64,000 nucleotides of DNA from Gammaproteobacteria bacterium (GTDB taxonomy: Bacteria; Pseudomonadota; Gammaproteobacteria; Enterobacterales; Psychrobiaceae). Within the stretch, counting starts at the first letter, position 1. Every line of letters starts with the position of its first letter. A program made the translations under genes and the position numbers. Where the stretch lies: positions 39,470 to 103,469 of the forward strand of contig JABSRU010000012.1 of assembly GCA_013214965.1 (NCBI GenBank), given 5' to 3'. Below the pieces are notes generated by a model, which was given only the letters and a program-made list of their open reading frames with translations, did no database searches and had not been told where the DNA came from. Below, one piece after another: positions 58,534 through 64,000 of the stretch.

Positions 58534-59696
58534 TGGATCTCCAAACTCAGTAAAACGTCACTTAAACTGGTAACTAATCGATCTATTTCTGCGGTGGTAT
58601 GATTGGCTGAAAGAGTAATTCGCAATCGAGCGCTCCCTTTAGCGACCGTTGGTGGCCTGATAGCCGTTAACCATATACCTTGTTGACGTAATAAATCGGC
58701 AGCGGCTAACGCTTTTTCGCTGTCACCAATAATCACCGGTTGAATCGCACTATCTGATGGCATGATATTAAGACCATAAATAGCTGCTTGGTGTTTAAAA
58801 TGGCCAATCAACTGCTCAAGTTTTTGATGACGCCATGTTTGTTGTGCCAATTTAATACTGGCAATGGTGGCACCAATCACCATCGGCGACAACGAGGTAG
58901 AATAAATATAATGACGACAAAAATTAACTAAATACTCAATCACCGCTTGATCCGCCGCGACAAAAGCACCAGAGGTGCCAATGGCTTTACCAAAAGTGGC
59001 CATTAAAATATCAGGTTTAATCCCCGCTTGATGACAACTGCCGACCCCTTGCCCATTAATGCCAAAACCATGGGCATCGTCGACCATTAACCAGCTTTGG
59101 CTCACTTGGCATAGGGTGTATATTTTTTGTAATGGCGCGCTATCGCCATCCATCGAGAACACACCTTCGGTGATCACCAACCGTTCTTCGGCCGAGGTCA
59201 CAGGCTTGCTACTTAACAATGTTGTCAAATTAGCGACATCATTATGAGCAAATCGCTTCATTTTAACCGCACTGTCACGGCCAGCAGTCATCAACGATGC
59301 ATGATTCAATTTGTCTTGCAGTAGATAATCATCTTTGGTTAGTAACGTTGCAATAACCCCGGAGTTGGCTGCAAAGCCAGAGGTATATAGCATTACACCA
59401 CTTTGTCCGGTCAAATCTTTCAGAAAATCTTCTAAATATTGATGCAAGATACCATGGCCAGTCACCAACGGTGAGCCACCGCAGCCAGCGCCATGCTCGT
59501 TCACCGCCGCGATTGCCGCCTGTTTGACGACCTCATCAGTCGCCAATCCCAAATAATCATTACTGGAAAAATTCAAATAACCGCTATGTTGATAACGCAA
59601 ACTCGGTTGATTGCCACCATCGACACTGCGTCGTAATCGGTAGCCATCACTGGCATGTTGCTGTGCCAGTTGCTGACTAATTCGATGAAAAACCAT
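58530..59696 (-). CDS. bioF: 8-amino-7-oxononanoate synthase BioF
   Basis: A 388-residue PLP enzyme joining pimeloyl-ACP and alanine. NFSSNDYLGLA, GSPLVTGH, VDDAHGFGINGQG and the PLP lysine in ATFGKAIGTSGAF are all present. Starts 4 bp after bioB. Confidence 0.95.
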   Translation of the reverse strand: MVFHRISQQLAQQHASDGYRLRRSVDGGNQPSLRYQHSGYLNFSSNDYLGLATDEVVKQAAIAAVNEHGAGCGGSPLVTGHGILHQYLEDFLKDLTGQSGVMLYTSGFAANSGVIATLLTKDDYLLQDKLNHASLMTAGRDSAVKMKRFAHNDVANLTTLLSSKPVTSAEERLVITEGVFSMDGDSAPLQKIYTLCQVSQSWLMVDDAHGFGINGQGVGSCHQAGIKPDILMATFGKAIGTSGAFVAADQAVIEYLVNFCRHYIYSTSLSPMVIGATIASIKLAQQTWRHQKLEQLIGHFKHQAAIYGLNIMPSDSAIQPVIIGDSEKALAAADLLRQQGIWLTAIRPPTVAKGSARLRITLSANHTTAEIDRLVTSLSDVLLSLEIQ

Positions 59697-59700
59697 CGAA

Positions 59701-60744
59701 TTAAGTGGCTTCGTAGAACATGTTATCTTGGCTGCTTAATTTCATCGCATCAATCAATGACGCTTCAAAAGCTTCGTCTGAATACTCACGACCGCGCTCG
59801 GTGTTAATACCCAGTTTTTTGAACAGCTGGACATCGCTCGACTCTTCTGGGTTACTGGTGGTGAGTAATTTACAGCCGTAGAAAATTGAATTAGCACCCG
59901 CAAGAAAACACATCGCTTGCATTTGCTCATTCATTTTTTCACGGCCTGCTGATAAACGCACGTGAGATTTTGGCATCATTATCCGCGCCGTAGCAATAGT
60001 ACGAATAAACTCAAAGTGCTCTAAGTCTTCAACATTTTCTAGCGGCGTGCCCTTCACTTTGACCAACATATTAATCGGGACACTGTCTGGGTGCTGCTCT
60101 AGATTAGCCAGCGCTTTTAATAAACCGTAGCGATCTTGGGCTTTTTCGCCCATCCCGATAATGCCACCACTACAGACCTTCATTCCTGAGTTACGAACAT
60201 AATCAATGGTATTTAATCGGTCTTGATAAGTACGCGTGGTAATGATTTGATCATAAAATTCTGGCGACGTGTCAAGGTTATGGTTGTAATAATCGAGTCC
60301 GGCATCACTTAGTTGCTGTGCTTGAGCCGCGGTAAGCATGCCCAAGGTCATGCAAGTTTCCATGCCCATGCCACGTACTTTACGCACCATATCTAACACG
60401 ATTGGCATATCACGATCTCGTGGATTACTCCAAGCTGCCCCCATGCAAAAACGGGTTGAACCAACCGATTTAGCATGTTCAGCCGCTTTAATGACCTTGG
60501 CGACTTCCAGTAATTGCTCTTTTTGCAGTCCCGTTTTATTACGAGCCGATTGTGGACAGTATTTACAATCTTCAGGACAAGCACCGGTTTTAATTGAGAG
60601 GAGCGTCGAGACTTGTACCTCATTAGGATTAAAATGCTGACGATGAACCATCTGAGCCTGAAACATTAAATCATTAAAAGGTTGATTAAATAATTGGTCG
60701 ACTTCAGTTAACGTCCAGTCATGACGAATTTCAGATTGACTCAT
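59701..60744 (-). CDS. bioB: Biotin synthase BioB
   Basis: A 347-residue radical SAM enzyme inserting sulfur into dethiobiotin. The CxxxCxxC cluster motif (C56, C60, C63) is in [27 protein letters not shown] and [16 protein letters not shown] are conserved. First gene of the bioBFCD operon, divergent from bioA. Confidence 0.97.
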   Translation of the reverse strand: MSQSEIRHDWTLTEVDQLFNQPFNDLMFQAQMVHRQHFNPNEVQVSTLLSIKTGACPEDCKYCPQSARNKTGLQKEQLLEVAKVIKAAEHAKSVGSTRFCMGAAWSNPRDRDMPIVLDMVRKVRGMGMETCMTLGMLTAAQAQQLSDAGLDYYNHNLDTSPEFYDQIITTRTYQDRLNTIDYVRNSGMKVCSGGIIGMGEKAQDRYGLLKALANLEQHPDSVPINMLVKVKGTPLENVEDLEHFEFIRTIATARIMMPKSHVRLSAGREKMNEQMQAMCFLAGANSIFYGCKLLTTSNPEESSDVQLFKKLGINTERGREYSDEAFEASLIDAMKLSSQDNMFYEAT

Positions 60745-60804
60745 TGCTTACTCTATTATTTTATTGTTAGGGATCTGTTGGCTAGGATACCTTGCTGAGT
60801 TAGA

Positions 60805-60837
60805 CTGTCAACTAACTAAATTCAAACAAGTATACAT
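60805..60837. promoter_or_regulatory. Predicted BirA operator between bioB and bioA
   Basis: TGTCAACT (60806-60813) and AGTATACA (60829-60836) are an interrupted dyad with 15 bases between. It matches the gammaproteobacterial BirA site TGTAAACC-N15/16-GGTTTACA at 6 of 8 positions in each arm. It is in the expected place to control both directions. Confidence 0.65.
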
Positions 60838-60854
60838 GTGAGTATTTTTTAATC

Positions 60855-62135
60855 ATGAATGAAGATGATTTGCAATTCGACCGAGAACACATCTGGCATC
60901 CCTACACCTCATTGATCGAGCCGCTTCCTTGCTATCCGGTTGTTAGCGCCGAGGGTGTTAGATTGACCTTAAGCGATGGTACACAGTTAATAGATGGTAT
61001 GAGCAGTTGGTGGTCGACTATCCATGGTTATAATCACCCAAGGCTAAATCAGGCAGCTAAAGATCAAATAGACAAGATGTCCCATGTGATGTTTGGTGGG
61101 ATTACCCATCCGGCGGCAATTGATCTTTGTCGCAGGTTGGTTGCCATGACGGCCCCTTCATTAGACCGAGTATTTCTGGCAGATTCAGGCTCAGTGGCGG
61201 TTGAAGTGGCGATTAAAATGGCGCTGCAATATTGGGTAGCCAAAGATGCGCCACAAAAAAATCGGTTAATGACCGTTGAGCATGGCTATCACGGTGATAC
61301 GTTCGCCGCCATGTCGGTGTGCGATCCTGTAAACGGCATGCACGATTTGTTTAGTGGCGTGCTGACCCAACAATTATTTGCTCCAGCACCACAAAGCACG
61401 TACCACGGAGACTGGCAATCATCAGATTTAGACGCGCTTAAAGAAATTTTCGAGAAAAATCATCAACAGGTCGCCGCGATGATTATTGAACCAATTGTTC
61501 AAGGCGCCGGAGGCATGCGGATTTATCACCCTAATTACCTTAAAGGGGTGCGAGCGTTATGCGATCAATATGATGTGCTGCTCATTTGCGATGAAATAGC
61601 CACAGGCTTTGGCCGTACCGGTAAGTTATTTGGCTATGAACATGCCAATATTGTGCCTGATATTATTTGTTTGGGTAAGGCAATTACCGGTGGTTACATG
61701 ACATTAGCAGCGACCATCACCAGCCAAGCCATTGGCGAACAAATTTGTAAAACTAAAGCCGGCGTGTTTATGCATGGCCCGACGTTTATGGCTAATCCGT
61801 TAGCGTGTGCAGTAGCCAGTGAAAGCTTAGCCATATTGCAACAGGGTGATTGGCAGAAACAAGTCTGTCATATTGAACAACAGTTGATTAAGGAATTAGC
61901 ACCACTCAAAGATTCTAAAGTGGTTGCCGATGTTCGAGTGTTGGGGGCAATTGGGGTGATTGAGTTAGTGAACGCCGTTCACATGATCAGTATACAACAG
62001 GCATTTGTTGATGAAGGCGTTTGGGTCCGACCTTTTGGAAAGCTGGTTTATATTATGCCCGCTTATACCATGTGCCCAACAGACTTAAGTACTTTGACAC
62101 GCGCAATTTTTCGTGTGGTGACTCAATTAATCTAA
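60855..62135 (+). CDS. bioA: Adenosylmethionine-8-amino-7-oxononanoate aminotransferase BioA
   Basis: A 426-residue class III PLP aminotransferase using SAM as amino donor. HIWHPYTSLIEP, DGMSSWWSTIHGYNHP, HGYHGDTFAAMSVCDP, DEIATGFGRTG, PLP lysine in CLGKAITGGYM and HGPTFMANPLAC identify it as BioA. Divergent from bioB around the BirA site. Confidence 0.96.
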   Translation: MNEDDLQFDREHIWHPYTSLIEPLPCYPVVSAEGVRLTLSDGTQLIDGMSSWWSTIHGYNHPRLNQAAKDQIDKMSHVMFGGITHPAAIDLCRRLVAMTAPSLDRVFLADSGSVAVEVAIKMALQYWVAKDAPQKNRLMTVEHGYHGDTFAAMSVCDPVNGMHDLFSGVLTQQLFAPAPQSTYHGDWQSSDLDALKEIFEKNHQQVAAMIIEPIVQGAGGMRIYHPNYLKGVRALCDQYDVLLICDEIATGFGRTGKLFGYEHANIVPDIICLGKAITGGYMTLAATITSQAIGEQICKTKAGVFMHGPTFMANPLACAVASESLAILQQGDWQKQVCHIEQQLIKELAPLKDSKVVADVRVLGAIGVIELVNAVHMISIQQAFVDEGVWVRPFGKLVYIMPAYTMCPTDLSTLTRAIFRVVTQLI

Positions 62136-62244
62136 TTATTACCATAATATCGATTATTTAGTCCTTGATCCGGTCATTTATAATGAAATATATATTTTTC
62201 ACTGTTAGTATAAGTTAATTACACAATCAAAATAAGAGACAACA

Positions 62245-62667
62245 ATGACAGACGGCAACCAAGCGCTAAAAAAAGCGGGTTTAAAAGTTACCTTACCGCG
62301 GATCAAAATCTTAGAAATTTTACAAGTTCCTGAGAACCAGCATATTAGTGCCGAAGACCTGTATAAAATCTTATTAGATAAAGAAGAAGAAATCGGCTTA
62401 GCAACAGTATACCGAGTACTTAACCAATTTGACGATGCTGGTATTGTTAGCCGTCATCACTTTGATAGTGGTAAATCAGTATTTGAATTAAGCACTAAAC
62501 AACACCATGACCACTTAGTTTGCCTAAGCTGTGGCAAGGTTATTGAATTCCACGACGAAGTCATTGAAAGCCGTCAACGTGACATCGCCGAACGTAATGG
62601 TATTAAACTAACGAACCACAGTTTATATCTTTACGGTGAGCCAGTAGATGGCATCTGTAATCACTAA
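62245..62667 (+). CDS. fur: Ferric uptake regulator Fur
   Basis: A 140-residue iron-responsive repressor. N-terminal winged helix (LKKAGLKVTLPRIKILEIL, GLATVYRVLNQFDDAGIV), regulatory residues HHFDSGKSVFEL and HHDHLVCLSCG with zinc Cys93 and Cys96, then IEFHDEVIE. The C-terminus is short and lacks the His-rich tail of E. coli Fur, as in several marine relatives. Stands alone with its own terminator; no clear Fur box upstream. Confidence 0.95.
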   Translation: MTDGNQALKKAGLKVTLPRIKILEILQVPENQHISAEDLYKILLDKEEEIGLATVYRVLNQFDDAGIVSRHHFDSGKSVFELSTKQHHDHLVCLSCGKVIEFHDEVIESRQRDIAERNGIKLTNHSLYLYGEPVDGICNH

Positions 62668-62685
62668 GCTTTATGCTTAATGAAT

Positions 62686-62711
62686 AAAGGAAGCTGATAG
62701 CTTCCTTTTTT
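62686..62711 (+). terminator. Terminator after fur
   Basis: AAAGGAAGCT and AGCTTCCTTT form a perfect 10-bp stem with a three-base loop, followed by Ts. Confidence 0.85.
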
Positions 62712-62744
62712 TATGTCTGGATTTTGTCGGAGTAAAAATACCGC

Positions 62745-62776
62745 AAAAAAAAACCACGAAATAATCGTGGTTTTTT
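62745..62776 (-). terminator. Terminator after the second TonB receptor
   Basis: AAAAAACCACGA and TCGTGGTTTTTT form a 12-bp stem with a five-base loop. It can work in both directions and lies 14 bp past the receptor's stop on the minus strand. Confidence 0.85.
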
Positions 62777-62790
62777 CAATGGTGGATTAC

Positions 62791-64000
62791 TTAAAAGCGA
62801 TACGTCGCTTTCGCGTAATACTCACGACCCGCTAGTGAGAACGGGAAACTAGCCCAGCCATATTTAAACCCGGCATCAGAAAATTTAAGATTATGTTCTG
62901 CATTAAATAAGCTTTCATCGCCCCATTCATCCGGAGTTTCATTAAGTGCATTGATGATCCCAGCACTTAATCTTAGATTATCATTAACATCATAAAACCC
63001 AGTAAAATCGACCGTACTTTTGGCACCCCATGTTTTTTCTAACGTGCCATAAGATGCGCTAGTAATCTCACCGAAATAATTAATTCGACCAGTAATGCTA
63101 TAATTATCCGCAGAGTAAGTTACCCCTAACACGCCTTTTTTATTTGGCTGTGCCTTCTCGACTAATAATTGAGATGAACGACCAAATACGACATTATCAG
63201 GAACAATTGATGAAGATGTGTTAATTGCTGCGATATCTGTTTTATTAAAACTCAACGATGCTTCTAATTCGAGTTGGCCTTGGTCAAGGTCATAATTCCA
63301 CGTATTGACCCATTCTACTCCAGATGTTTTTGTATCAATAGCATTGGTAAAAACTTCAACATTGGCAACACCATCAAGCTGTTTATCGCCGGTGGTTGAG
63401 TGCTTATCAAAAAAGGCATCAATAGTTGTATTTATACCACGGCCTATAGAACCGGAATATACAATACGATCATCAATTTCAACACGATAAAAATCTAATG
63501 TTGTCGAGTAGCTATCACCGTTGTAAACGATACCAAAGCTATAATTTTTAGAGGTTTCTTCTTTGAGTTCACCAAAACCAAGTTCACTTGCCAAAGAAGA
63601 ATCAGGACGAATGGTCACTAGATCTTCCAATACTCCGTTGTTAATTGAAATAGACCGTTGAGTAAAGTGCTTTTGTTGTACACCCGGCGCTCTAAAACCT
63701 GTAGATAACGCACCGCGAAATGATAACTCATCGTTCACTTCATAACGACCAGTCAATTTCCCAATTACCGTATCACCAAAATCAGAGTAGTTCTCATATC
63801 GAACTGCAGCACCAAGAGTAAATTGATCACTAAAATACCATTCACTGTCAACATAGATAGAATAATTATCACGGCTGGTGTCTATTTCCATTTCTGGTCG
63901 ATAACCGGCAAACCCTTGCATACCTGGAGTTGTCAAAGCACACTGTTCTGATGGTATAGCTGATGTTGGATCAGACGATTCACCACATAACGTATCACCA
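62791..64000 (-). CDS. TonB-dependent receptor, C-terminal part
   Basis: The last ~403 residues of a TonB receptor that continues beyond base 64000. The beta-barrel is clear: YSIYVDSEWYFSDQFTLGAA, VRYENYSDFGDTVIGKLTGR, FRGALSTGFRAPGVQQKHFT, and the terminal GREYYAKATYRF ending in phenylalanine. GFRAPGVQQ is typical of Alteromonadales receptors. Two cysteines near the window end (DTLCGESSDP, PSEQCA) could form an extracellular disulfide. The frame continues upstream of the first possible start (63936) to the window edge, so the start is not in view. Not linked to the operator motif, and distinct in type from the 14364 receptor. Confidence 0.88.
   Translation of the reverse strand, partial: GDTLCGESSDPTSAIPSEQCALTTPGMQGFAGYRPEMEIDTSRDNYSIYVDSEWYFSDQFTLGAAVRYENYSDFGDTVIGKLTGRYEVNDELSFRGALSTGFRAPGVQQKHFTQRSISINNGVLEDLVTIRPDSSLASELGFGELKEETSKNYSFGIVYNGDSYSTTLDFYRVEIDDRIVYSGSIGRGINTTIDAFFDKHSTTGDKQLDGVANVEVFTNAIDTKTSGVEWVNTWNYDLDQGQLELEASLSFNKTDIAAINTSSSIVPDNVVFGRSSQLLVEKAQPNKKGVLGVTYSADNYSITGRINYFGEITSASYGTLEKTWGAKSTVDFTGFYDVNDNLRLSAGIINALNETPDEWGDESLFNAEHNLKFSDAGFKYGWASFPFSLAGREYYAKATYRF

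Noticed and set aside
62136-62244. Fur box upstream of fur
   Set aside because: The region is AT-rich but no convincing match to the 19-bp Fur consensus was seen.

Overview
This 64 kb window looks like a chromosome segment of a marine gammaproteobacterium of the Alteromonadales type (Colwelliaceae, Shewanellaceae or a close relative). The reasons are an AT-rich composition (low-40s % GC by eye), E. coli-like housekeeping proteins (PepD, YcbL, DbpA, BioABCDF, Fur), several TonB-dependent receptors with Alteromonadales-type plugs, a Vibrio-type Na+/galactose symporter, MiaE, a VF530-type protein and RAYT transposases. No rRNA, tRNA, CRISPR array, plasmid origin or prophage was recognised. Genus assignment is inference.

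Layout. 1-9 kb: start of a VWA (PilY1-like) protein, pepD, acyl-CoA thioesterase, ycbL, a BamA/TamA-like outer-membrane protein with an apparent ATT start, a phosphopantetheinyl transferase, a NYN nuclease, the remnant of an Oar-type TonB receptor, and dbpA. 9-10.5 kb: SpmA/SpmB fusion and VF530. 10.6-35.7 kb: the most interesting block (below), interrupted by one RAYT transposase, an ENPP-type lipoprotein with a solute-binding protein, an RluA-type pseudouridine synthase, and a palindromic intergenic element. 35.7-40.3 kb: sulfotransferase-like protein, coiled-coil protein, miaE, DnaQ-type exonuclease and a cNMP/CBS/DUF294 protein. 40.3-44.5 kb: a LysR gene divergent from a fused 2-oxoacid dehydrogenase E1 and a FabD-like acyltransferase. 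44.6-47.2 kb: a membrane protein, a second RAYT with flanking inverted repeats, and DUF924. 47.3-51.3 kb: LytS/LytTR two-component pair plus a CstA-type pyruvate/peptide transporter. 51.4-57.0 kb: a LysR gene divergent from an acyl-CoA dehydrogenase, SDR, acyl-CoA kinase-like, phosphatase and SDR operon. 57.0-62.1 kb: the biotin locus bioBFCD/bioA around a BirA-like operator. 62.2-64 kb: fur and the C-terminal part of a TonB receptor.

Main proposal. Genes between 10.6 and 35.6 kb read as one pathway for glucosyl-galactosyl-hydroxylysine, the O-glycosylated amino acid of collagen. They are a TonB receptor (outer-membrane uptake), a secreted GH63 YgjK-like alpha-glucosidase, a secreted GH2 beta-galactosidase, a Na+/galactose symporter with galT-galK-galM, an NhaC-superfamily transporter, a hydroxylysine kinase/phosphohydroxylysine phospho-lyase fusion, and an ALDH7 alpha-aminoadipate semialdehyde dehydrogenase. 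The last two sit 19 and 14 bp downstream of lacZ on the same strand. A 23-bp motif beginning TTGTATTATAA (or a close variant) precedes GH63, the receptor, lacZ and galT, and a GntR/FadR-type regulator gene lies between lacZ and galT. The motif and gene order are seen directly; the substrate and regulator assignments are inferred.

Other notable points are a FabD-like protein that lacks the malonate-binding arginine and sits beside an E1 enzyme with no E2 or E3, a 4-hydroxyacyl-CoA (levulinate/ACAD11-like) catabolic operon, and a pair of RAYT genes with a shared upstream repeat.
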